The notes under the pieces were generated by a model. It was not told where the DNA came from, searched no databases, and saw only the letters and a program-made list of their open reading frames with translations. Below are positions 1-5,559 of a stretch of 11,081 nucleotides of DNA, piece after piece. Numbering within the stretch: position 1 is the stretch's first letter; each line of letters opens with the position of its first letter. This stretch comes from Candidatus Liptonbacteria bacterium RIFCSPLOWO2_01_FULL_53_13. Lineage in GTDB: Bacteria; Patescibacteriota; Minisyncoccia; UBA6257; 2-01-FULL-56-20. A program made the translations under genes and the position numbers. The stretch is from assembly GCA_001818895.1 (NCBI GenBank), contig MHLB01000025.1, forward strand, positions 1-11,081. The letters are read 5' to 3'.

Positions 1-831
1 AGGGAAACAGACGACACCTTGGGGGCATCGGATGGCACAGATGACTTTGGTCTAAATATTGTATTAGGGAACATCGCCCCCGAAACCTCCTGGTTCAAGC
101 TTGAAGTCAATAATAACTCCCCGGTAGGCGGTAGTCCCCAGGAGACCATAACAGCTGAAAAAAACAAAACAATCGGCGCTGTCCGCACAGATAAATTCAA
201 GGGATATCGGTATCAGATTCTGCCAGATAGAGAGTGGTATATCTCATATAATTTTACGCACAATCAAAATGACTTCTTCTTTGCGGTTTACAAAGATGAT
301 AGAACGGGTCAAAATCCGATAGATATGGCAACCGAGCAACTTGCAGACCAAATCCTCTCCACCTTCAAATTCATTAAGCCAACCGCCGCCGTTCCCGCCG
401 ACTGGAAAACCTATCGCAACGAAAAGTACGGATTTGAATTTATTTATCCCGGAAAGTTCAGCATTTACGCAAGCGACAATTCTCCTTCTTTTATTAGCGG
501 CGACACGGTGATTAACATTGATGCGAACGCAGAATATATTTTATCTCTAAAAATTGCGACGACATGTTTTAATTCCGGGAGTGCTATTCCGTTTAAAACA
601 TACGAAATGAAGACGATTAAAACAAAAGTTCTTATATGCAAAGACATAGAAGATTTCAATGACGCCTATCGGCACGTAGCTTTTAGGACCCTTATCCCTC
701 GCGACCCATCGCAAGTATATTCAAACGAAAAACCCGTGATTACCATTGAAGTAAACGGCGACCTTTCTCAAGAATCAGAAAATCTTAAAGTTCTTGAGGA
801 CTTGCTCTCCACCTTCGAATTCACTCCCTAA
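1..831 (+). CDS. Exported-type protein with tandem 'YGFEF' module, 5' end missing
   Basis: The reading frame is open from the first base of the window, so the gene starts upstream; a TTG at 19 is in frame but has no start signals and is not taken as the start. About 276 residues are visible, ending in TAA. From about base 400 the protein has the segment D-W-K-T-Y-R-N-E-K-Y-G-F-E-F, a hallmark of a PsbP-like beta module common, from memory, in Parcubacteria and Microgenomates surface or lipoproteins. The segment just before it ends with L-x-D-Q-I-L-S-T-F-K-F (about bases 343-378), and the C-terminus ends with L-E-D-L-L-S-T-F-E-F, so at least two copies of the module lie in tandem. The missing N-terminus prevents a check for a signal peptide or lipobox. 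Function unknown; an extracytoplasmic location is an inference. Base composition is AT-richer than in the transketolase genes that follow. Confidence 0.75.
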   Translation, partial: RETDDTLGASDGTDDFGLNIVLGNIAPETSWFKLEVNNNSPVGGSPQETITAEKNKTIGAVRTDKFKGYRYQILPDREWYISYNFTHNQNDFFFAVYKDDRTGQNPIDMATEQLADQILSTFKFIKPTAAVPADWKTYRNEKYGFEFIYPGKFSIYASDNSPSFISGDTVINIDANAEYILSLKIATTCFNSGSAIPFKTYEMKTIKTKVLICKDIEDFNDAYRHVAFRTLIPRDPSQVYSNEKPVITIEVNGDLSQESENLKVLEDLLSTFEFTP

Positions 832-859
832 CTTCACCGGTAACGACAAGAATAAAATC

Positions 860-897
860 CATTTCGTAGCATTCGTCACAACATTCGTAACATTCGG
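860..897 (+). repeat. Degenerate CATTCG-type short repeats before the transketolase genes
   Basis: The hexamer CATTCG occurs at 870, 882 and 891, with a near copy (ATTTCG) at 861; each is followed by GTA, GTC, GTAA or GA. Spacing is 9, 12 and 9 bases, so this is an imperfect tandem array. It ends just before the putative -10 box of the transketolase promoter. It may be a protein-binding array or simply a repeat-prone spacer. Confidence 0.5.
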
Positions 898-899
898 AT

Positions 900-905
900 T
901 ATAAA
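900..905 (+). promoter_or_regulatory. Putative -10 box (TATAAA) for the transketolase operon
   Basis: TATAAA matches the -10 consensus at five of six positions and lies six bases before the ATG at 912, so transcription would begin at or beside the A of the start codon. No convincing -35 is seen at the usual 16-18 base distance; the CATTCG repeats occupy that area. No Shine-Dalgarno sequence is present. Confidence 0.4.
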
Positions 906-911
906 TAAACT

Positions 912-1790
912 ATGACCCCCGTAACCGACAAAAAGCTCCACTCTCTCGCGCACATCGCGAACCTCATCCGGCAGGACGTGATCACCATGCTTGCGGAGGC
1001 GAAGTCGGGGCACTCCGCGGGGCCCTTGGGCATGGCGGATATTTTCTCCGCATTTTATTTCTATATCCTGAACCATCGCCCGAAACAGCCGCACTGGCCC
1101 GGCCGCGACCGGCTGGTGCTCTCAAACGGCCACATCTGCCCCGTGCTCTACGCGACGCTCGCGCACGCGGGGTATTTCTCGCGCGACGAACTGAAAACGC
1201 TCCGCAAGATGGGCTCGCGCCTGCAGGGGCATCCGCACCGCGAATCGCTTCCCGGCGTGGAAACCACGTCGGGGCCTTTGGGCTCGGGGCTCTCGCAGGC
1301 AATCGGCATGGCGCTCGCGGGCAAGCTTGACCGCGCTAAGTATCATGTCTATTGCCTTATGTCCGATGGCGAGCATCAGGAGGGGAACACATGGGAAGCG
1401 GCGATGTTCGCGGGAAAAAACCGCCTGTCAAACCTGACCGCGGTGCTTGACCGGAACAGCATCCAGATAGACGGGAATACCGAAGACGTAATGCCGCTTG
1501 AGCCCTTGCGCGCGAAGTACGAAGCGTTCAACTGGCACGTGATTGAGATTGACGGGCATAATTTTGAGTCCATCATCAGCGCGGTCGCGGAAGCGAACGT
1601 CATCCACGAGCGTCCGACCATGGTCATCGCGCACACGATTCCCGGGCGCGGGGTGAGCTATATGGAAAACGATTATCGCTGGCACGGCATTCCGCCGGGG
1701 CTTCAGAACGTGCCCGGCGCCCCGCCCGTGTATGACCAGGTAAAAGTCGCGCTTGAAGAATTGCGCGAAGCTGCGCGAAAATCCATATGA
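912..1790 (+). CDS. Transketolase, N-terminal (thiamine diphosphate-binding) subunit
   Basis: This is one half of a split transketolase, which moves two-carbon ketol units between sugar phosphates in the non-oxidative pentose phosphate pathway. The 292 residues match the N-terminal pyrophosphate-binding domain: K-S-G-H-S-A-G near 31-37, S-N-G-H near 71-74, the E-T-T-S-G-P-L-G-S-G-L segment at 117-127, and the thiamine diphosphate/Mg signature S-D-G-E at 151-154 running to D-R-N at 180-182. The signature's usual leading Gly (GDGE) is Ser here. R-W-H-G lies near 256-259. The length is about that expected for split N-subunits. The ATG at 912 is the first good start and follows a -10 box by six bases. 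The stop overlaps the start of the C-subunit by four bases, so the two chains are probably translated together and assemble. Cytoplasmic. Confidence 0.95.
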   Translation: MTPVTDKKLHSLAHIANLIRQDVITMLAEAKSGHSAGPLGMADIFSAFYFYILNHRPKQPHWPGRDRLVLSNGHICPVLYATLAHAGYFSRDELKTLRKMGSRLQGHPHRESLPGVETTSGPLGSGLSQAIGMALAGKLDRAKYHVYCLMSDGEHQEGNTWEAAMFAGKNRLSNLTAVLDRNSIQIDGNTEDVMPLEPLRAKYEAFNWHVIEIDGHNFESIISAVAEANVIHERPTMVIAHTIPGRGVSYMENDYRWHGIPPGLQNVPGAPPVYDQVKVALEELREAARKSI

Positions 1791-2782
1791 TTACGAAAGA
1801 CCTTCAGTTAAATCCGAAGCTGTTCAAGGACGACGTGGAGCAAAAAGCGACGCGCGAGGGGTTCGGCGCGGGCGTGCTCCTTGCGGGAGAGGAGAACGAG
1901 AACGTCGTCGTGCTTTCCGCCGACCTCACGGACTCCACGAAGTGCGGCGAATTCGCGAAGAAATTCCCCGGGCGGTTTTTCCAAGTCGGTGTCGCGGAGC
2001 AGAACATGGCGGCAATCGCCTCCGGCCTGGGCGTGTCGGGAAAGATTCCCTATATCGCGTCCTATGCCACGTTCTCTCCGGGCAGGAACTGGGAGCAGAT
2101 CCGCACGACGATTTCTTACAACAATTCAAACGTGAAGATCGCGGGGCATCACGCGGGCATCTCCGTTGGCCCCGACGGGGCGACGCATCAGGCAGTGGAA
2201 GACATCGCGACGATGCGCGTGATGGCGAATATGACGGTCATGGTGCCGTGCGACGCCGCGCAGGCAAAGAAGGCGACGCTCGCCGCCTCGCATATTTGGG
2301 GGCCGGTCTATCTCCGCTACGCGCGGGAGAAATCGGTCGTGATGACGACGGAGTCAACGCCCTTCACGCCGGGCAAGGCGCAGATATTCTGGGAATCGCG
2401 CCGTCCGAAGGTGGCGCTCATCGGTTGCGGAGGATTGCTTTATAACGCCTTGCTCGCCGCGCGCGAGCTGGAAAAAGAGGGGATGGAAACCGTGGTCGTG
2501 AATTGCCATACGATAAAACCGCTTGACGACGAGAAACTTATCGCACTTATCAAAAAAGCCGGCGCGGTCGTGACTGTGGAGGAACATCAGGTTACAGGAG
2601 GATTGGGAGGCGCAATCGCGGAGCTTACGGCAAAACATTGCCCCGTGCCGATGGAATTTATCGGCATGCAGGGCGTCTACGGCGAATCGGGTCCCGCATC
2701 CGCGCTGATTGAAAAATACGGCATGGGCGTGAAGTCCATCATCGCGGCGGCAAAGAAAGCCGCAAAGAGAAGCAAACGGTAA
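1787..2782 (+). CDS. Transketolase, C-terminal subunit
   Basis: This is the partner half of the split transketolase, carrying the pyrimidine-binding and C-terminal domains. In 331 residues I see V-G-V-A-E-Q-N at 67-73, whose Glu71 should be the conserved acid that activates the thiamine diphosphate cofactor. G-H-H-A-G-I-S-V-G-P-D-G-A-T-H-Q at 120-135 and E-D-I-A at 139-142 are typical of transketolase and DXS-type pyrimidine domains. The C-terminal domain shows P-K-V-A-L-I-G-C-G at 207-215 and E-E-H-Q-V-T-G-G-L-G-G at 265-275. The start codon lies in an ATGA overlap with the upstream gene's stop and has no Shine-Dalgarno sequence, so it probably relies on coupled translation. The C-terminus is Lys-rich (last 20 residues). 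Confidence 0.95.
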   Translation: MITKDLQLNPKLFKDDVEQKATREGFGAGVLLAGEENENVVVLSADLTDSTKCGEFAKKFPGRFFQVGVAEQNMAAIASGLGVSGKIPYIASYATFSPGRNWEQIRTTISYNNSNVKIAGHHAGISVGPDGATHQAVEDIATMRVMANMTVMVPCDAAQAKKATLAASHIWGPVYLRYAREKSVVMTTESTPFTPGKAQIFWESRRPKVALIGCGGLLYNALLAARELEKEGMETVVVNCHTIKPLDDEKLIALIKKAGAVVTVEEHQVTGGLGGAIAELTAKHCPVPMEFIGMQGVYGESGPASALIEKYGMGVKSIIAAAKKAAKRSKR

Positions 2783-2793
2783 TTGGTAATTGG
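2779..2793 (+). repeat. Two tandem heptamers (GTAATTG) at a gene junction
   Basis: GTAATTG occurs at 2779-2785 and again at 2786-2792, followed by G. The first copy includes the stop codon of the transketolase C-subunit. Two other junctions in the window (4033 and 4403) also carry repeats with a 7-bp period. Confidence 0.5.
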
Positions 2794-2800
2794 AACAAGC

Positions 2801-3484
2801 ATGACCGAACGCGGAAGCGGTGACCCCGAAAATGTTACGGAGGAAGTTGAAAAAATAGCTCGCGCGGAGTTGTTGGGACGCTATGAGCAACGGCGGCTTC
2901 TTATTAGGGTTCCCGACAGAACTCTCATTGATAATCTCCAATTTACAGGGCATCCGTACGGGGATCGCATGATGCATGAGGTAATCGCAAGAGTTTGCGG
3001 AGAAAAACATAGAGCATTTTTTAGGGAAAAACTGGCAGGGAAGCCCTTATTCAATATCGGCGCAGGAATAGGCGGGGTGGGCGACGCGCTACGATTCTTA
3101 AAAGATATGAATGTCGGTAGGGTTACGCTCGTTGATCCATATTATGGTGAACGGGCGATGGATAGGGAAGAGAAAGAACAACTTACACAAGAAGGTTTGC
3201 AAGGAAGAGTCGATTTTAGCAAGACAGACGGATTGAGTTTTCTCATTGCCCAAAGACCAGATTCAGGAAATGTAGTGGCCAGCGCTATAAACGTTACTCT
3301 TATTAACGATAGAGAATACCTTAAGCGTATGGCTCAAGAGATTTTCCGAGTTGTTCCACGGGATGGAATTTTTATTACTTTTACCTCAAATCATATTGAG
3401 GATGAAGCAAATGAGTTATTTCCTTATAAGAAACTTTTCAGCGGCATGTCGGTTTTTGCAAAAGAACATTCTCCAGCAGAATGA
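2801..3484 (+). CDS. Class I SAM-dependent methyltransferase-like protein
   Basis: Using the ATG at 2801 the product has 227 residues; an in-frame TTG at 2783 would add six but lies inside the GTAATTG repeat. A Rossmann-type SAM-binding core is suggested by P-L-F-N-I-G-A-G-I-G-G-V-G at 82-94 (motif I) and V-T-L-V-D-P at 108-113, with Asp112 the likely ribose-binding acid. Later strands follow: V-V-A-S-A-I-N-V near 158-165 and G-I-F-I-T-F near 189-194. No substrate-specific motif is recognised, so the substrate is unknown; a nucleotide-binding Rossmann protein that is not a methyltransferase cannot be excluded. The gene starts 18 bases after the transketolase stop and overlaps the YjjX-like gene by four bases, so it sits in the same operon. 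It is visibly AT-richer than the transketolase genes, which may point to separate ancestry. Confidence 0.7.
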   Translation: MTERGSGDPENVTEEVEKIARAELLGRYEQRRLLIRVPDRTLIDNLQFTGHPYGDRMMHEVIARVCGEKHRAFFREKLAGKPLFNIGAGIGGVGDALRFLKDMNVGRVTLVDPYYGERAMDREEKEQLTQEGLQGRVDFSKTDGLSFLIAQRPDSGNVVASAINVTLINDREYLKRMAQEIFRVVPRDGIFITFTSNHIEDEANELFPYKKLFSGMSVFAKEHSPAE

Positions 3485-4011
3485 AAAAAATCATCGTCGC
3501 GTCTACGAACCCCGTGAAGATAAACGCCGTGACCGACGGCTTTATCCGGATGTTTCCCGAGGAGCAGTTTGAGGTGGAAGGAAAAACTGTGCCGTCGGGC
3601 GTGGGCGCACAGCCGATGTCATCCGACGAAGCGCTCCAAGGCGCTACAAATCGCGCCGAGCATGCGTCAAAAGAAATACCTCATGCCGACTATTGGGTCG
3701 GGTCTGAAGCAGGAGTTGAAGATATTGACGGCGAAATGCGGGCGTTCGCGTGGATTGCGGTGAAGTCAAAAGAGGGGATAAGCGGCAAAGGGAGAACGGG
3801 AACTTTTATCCTTCCGCCCAAAGTGCGCGAGCTAATCTTACAAGGCAAGGAGCTTGGCGAGGCGGACGATATCGTGTTCGGGCGGACGAATTCCAAACAG
3901 GAAAACGGCGCCGTCGGGCTTCTGACACATGACCTCATCACGAGAACCAGCTTTTACGCCGAAGCGGTCATCCTCGCGCTTATTCCGTTCAAAAACAGAA
4001 AATTATACTGA
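3481..4011 (+). CDS. yjjX: YjjX-like inosine/xanthosine triphosphatase (DUF84/NTPase family)
   Basis: Members of this family hydrolyse non-canonical purine triphosphates such as ITP and XTP, keeping deaminated bases out of nucleic acids. The 176 residues align by eye with E. coli YjjX along the full length: V-A-S-T-N-P-V-K-I-N-A-V at 6-17, S-G-V-G-A-Q-P at 39-45, A-T-N-R-A at 55-59, D-Y-W-V-G-S-E-A-G at 70-78, E-N-G-A-V-G-L-L-T at 141-149 and Y-A-E-A-V-I-L-A-L at 159-167, with the typical ending in P-F-x-N-x-x-L-Y. Glu77 and the acidic stretch after it are likely metal ligands (inference). The ATG overlaps the upstream methyltransferase stop by four bases. No Shine-Dalgarno sequence. Cytoplasmic. 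Confidence 0.9.
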   Translation: MKKIIVASTNPVKINAVTDGFIRMFPEEQFEVEGKTVPSGVGAQPMSSDEALQGATNRAEHASKEIPHADYWVGSEAGVEDIDGEMRAFAWIAVKSKEGISGKGRTGTFILPPKVRELILQGKELGEADDIVFGRTNSKQENGAVGLLTHDLITRTSFYAEAVILALIPFKNRKLY

Positions 4012-4032
4012 ACCGAAGGCTCATTGCCCTTT

Positions 4033-4063
4033 ACTACTCACCACTCACTACCCACTACTCACT
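4033..4063 (+). repeat. Four tandem heptamers (ACYACYC) before the YggT gene
   Basis: Positions 4033-4060 hold four consecutive 7-base units of the form ACYACYC, with Y variable between C and T, and a further ACT follows. The array lies in the 100-base spacer between the YjjX-like gene and yggT, just upstream of the predicted promoter. Apart from this array and the promoter, nothing else is seen in the spacer. Confidence 0.65.
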
Positions 4064-4072
4064 TTTTGTCTC

Positions 4073-4101
4073 TTGCTTCTTGCCCCCAGCTTCTCTATAC
4101 T
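4073..4101 (+). promoter_or_regulatory. Putative sigma-70-type promoter for yggT
   Basis: A -35-like TTGCTT at 4073-4078 and a -10 TATACT at 4096-4101 (five of six consensus bases) are separated by 17 bases. The ATG at 4112 is ten bases after the -10 box, predicting a leader of only about four bases. Confidence 0.45.
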
Positions 4102-4111
4102 TATCTCCAAT

Positions 4112-4396
4112 ATGAGCTTTATCCTCAGACTCGTGAACGGTCTTCTCGCGCTCGCCCAAGGATTGCTTTGGGTGCGGTTTGCACTAAAATTGTTTGCAGT
4201 TGGTTCAAGTAATGCGCTCGTTGCATGGGTTTACAAAATCACAAAGATTCTTCGCACTCCCTTTGAGGGCATATTCCCGGACTTGATGATTCGGAATTGG
4301 GCGCCGGTCATTGAGCTCACGACGCTTCTCGCCATCGTGGTCTATGCGCTCATCCATTTTATTATCGGAAGAGTGATACGCGCCTCCGAAGGATAG
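4112..4396 (+). CDS. YggT-family small membrane protein
   Basis: A 94-residue product with two hydrophobic segments, about 4-30 and 66-87, around a short polar loop. The pattern R-F-A-L-K-L-F near 22-28, A-W-V-Y at 38-41, T-P-F-E-G-I-F-P at 49-56 and I-E-L-T-T-L-L-A near 67-74 matches the YggT family (PF02325), which is about this size. Family members are inner-membrane proteins of poorly defined function, linked in some bacteria to osmotic tolerance, cell division or envelope organisation; nothing here identifies a role. The ATG at 4112 is chosen because the family match begins there and a promoter lies just upstream; the frame is open further 5' but that sequence is the heptamer repeat. The kinase gene starts 28 bases downstream, so the two are probably co-transcribed. 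Confidence 0.88.
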   Translation: MSFILRLVNGLLALAQGLLWVRFALKLFAVGSSNALVAWVYKITKILRTPFEGIFPDLMIRNWAPVIELTTLLAIVVYALIHFIIGRVIRASEG

Positions 4397-4402
4397 CATC
4401 GC

Positions 4403-4416
4403 CTCATATCTCATAT
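4403..4416 (+). repeat. Two tandem heptamers (CTCATAT) before the PfkB kinase gene
   Basis: CTCATAT occurs twice in direct succession, at 4403-4409 and 4410-4416, filling most of the 28-base gap between yggT and the kinase gene. The sequence continues as CTCTCCTC up to the ATG. It contains no Shine-Dalgarno sequence, so the repeat occupies the position where one would normally lie. Confidence 0.5.
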
Positions 4417-4424
4417 CTCTCCTC

Positions 4425-5420
4425 ATGGATTCCAAATACGACTTCATCGCTCTCGGGGACACCGTAACCGACGCATTTATCCGGCTCAAGGAAGCATCGG
4501 TGCATTGCAGTATCAACGAAGACGACTGCGAGATTTGCATGCGCTTCGGCGATAAGATTCCCTACGAGGACGCATTCGTGATTCCCGCGGTGGGGAACAG
4601 CGCGAACGCTGCGGTCGCCGCGGCGCGCCTGGGGCTTAAAAGCGCGCTGGTCTCCGACATCGGCGCCGATTACCACGGCGAGGAGTGCCTCAAGGTGCTC
4701 CGCGAGGAAAAAGTCGCGGCGGACTATATGCATGTGCACAAGGACGCAAAAACGAACTATCACTATGTCCTATGGTATGAAAGCGAGCGGACCATTCTTA
4801 TTAAGCATGAAAAATACGATTACGCGCTTCCCGACATCGGGAGCCCGCGGTGGCTCTATATGTCTTCGCTCGGCGAGCATGCGGACGCGTACCACACAGA
4901 GATCGCCGCGTATCTTGAATCGCATCCGGAAGTGAAGCTTGCGTTCCAGCCCGGGACATACCAGATAAAAGGAGGAAAGGAAAAATTCGCGCCGTTCTAC
5001 CGGCACGCGGAAGTGTTTTTCTGCAACAAAGAAGAGGCGGAAAGAATTCTGGGGCTTCCGGGCGGGACGGACATCAAGGAATTACTGAAAGGCATCTGCG
5101 CGCTGGGGCCGAAGATTGCGGTCATAACCGACGGTCCCGCCGGCGCCTACGCGTGCGAAGGAGACGAGATGTGGCAGATGCCAAGCTATCCCGACCCGAA
5201 ACCGCCCTACGAGCGCACGGGCGCGGGCGACGCGTTCTCATCAACCTTCACTTCCGCGCTTGCGTTGGGGCTCTCGGTGGAGCAGGCGCTTGCATGGGCA
5301 CCAATCAATTCTATGTCGGTGGTACAACAGGTAGGCGCCCGCGCGGGACTCTTGACGCGCGAGAAGCTGGAAGAGTATTTGAAGAACGCGCCGGCGGGGT
5401 ACAAAGCAAAGAGAATATAA
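4425..5420 (+). CDS. PfkB (ribokinase)-family carbohydrate or nucleoside kinase
   Basis: This 331-residue protein has the full ribokinase-fold layout. The N-terminus has F-I-A-L-G-D at 7-12; G-N-S-A-N-A-A-V-A-A-A-R-L-G at 57-70 is the first PfkB signature; N-K-E-E-A-E at 201-206 is the conserved Asn/Glu metal-phosphate region; and R-T-G-A-G-D-A-F at 264-271 is the second signature, with Asp269 as expected catalytic base in the anion hole. Family members phosphorylate sugars or nucleosides (ribose, fructose, adenosine and others) with ATP or ADP; the substrate cannot be read from sequence. A link to ribose phosphate metabolism would fit the nearby transketolase but is only an inference from proximity. 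The gene has no Shine-Dalgarno sequence and ends four bases before a strong hairpin. Confidence 0.92.
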   Translation: MDSKYDFIALGDTVTDAFIRLKEASVHCSINEDDCEICMRFGDKIPYEDAFVIPAVGNSANAAVAAARLGLKSALVSDIGADYHGEECLKVLREEKVAADYMHVHKDAKTNYHYVLWYESERTILIKHEKYDYALPDIGSPRWLYMSSLGEHADAYHTEIAAYLESHPEVKLAFQPGTYQIKGGKEKFAPFYRHAEVFFCNKEEAERILGLPGGTDIKELLKGICALGPKIAVITDGPAGAYACEGDEMWQMPSYPDPKPPYERTGAGDAFSSTFTSALALGLSVEQALAWAPINSMSVVQQVGARAGLLTREKLEEYLKNAPAGYKAKRI

Positions 5421-5424
5421 GTTT

Positions 5425-5495
5425 ACCCCCACACCAAACGAGAAGTTTGCCTTCAGCATTTCTGGATTTCCTGCTTCTCGTTCTGGTGTGGGGGT
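5425..5495 (+). terminator. Long stem-loop after the kinase gene, likely terminator
   Basis: Left arm 5425-5445 and right arm 5474-5495 pair over 21 base pairs with a single bulged C at 5483; the loop is 28 bases. The G+C-rich base of the stem (a run of five C against five G) and the position four bases after the kinase stop suggest transcription termination. However, the following bases (TTAGTTAT) are only weakly U-rich, and the arms are longer than usual for an intrinsic terminator. It may instead be a palindromic repeat element or an RNA-processing site. Confidence 0.55.
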
Positions 5496-5519
5496 TTAGT
5501 TATCCCCACTCCTTCCTCA

Positions 5520-5547
5520 TTGCGGGAAGGGGATTACGAGGTATAAT
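5520..5547 (+). promoter_or_regulatory. Promoter of the NHL-propeller gene (perfect TATAAT)
   Basis: A perfect -10 box TATAAT at 5542-5547 follows a -35-like TTGCGG at 5520-5525 with a 16-base spacer. The ATG at 5560 is twelve bases past the -10, predicting a leader of about six bases, too short for a Shine-Dalgarno site. A weaker inverted repeat (CCTTCC at 5511-5516 with GGAAGG at 5525-5530, plus ATCC at 5502 with GGAT at 5531) overlaps the -35 and spacer and could be an operator. Confidence 0.6.
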
Positions 5548-5559
5548 CAAACCCGTATC

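Noticed and set aside
19..21. TTG as start codon of the first gene
   Set aside because: The same frame is open to base 1 and no promoter or ribosome-binding signal precedes the TTG, so the gene is treated as cut by the window edge.
1753..2445. 230-residue open frame on the + strand
   Set aside because: Arg/Gly-rich out-of-frame product of the GC-rich transketolase gene; typical shadow frame.
2783..2785. TTG as start of the methyltransferase gene
   Set aside because: It lies inside the GTAATTG heptamer repeat; the ATG at 2801 is the simpler start.
2354..3010. 218-residue open frame on the - strand
   Set aside because: It overlaps the end of the transketolase C-subunit and the start of the methyltransferase gene antisense, with no recognisable motif and no start signals.
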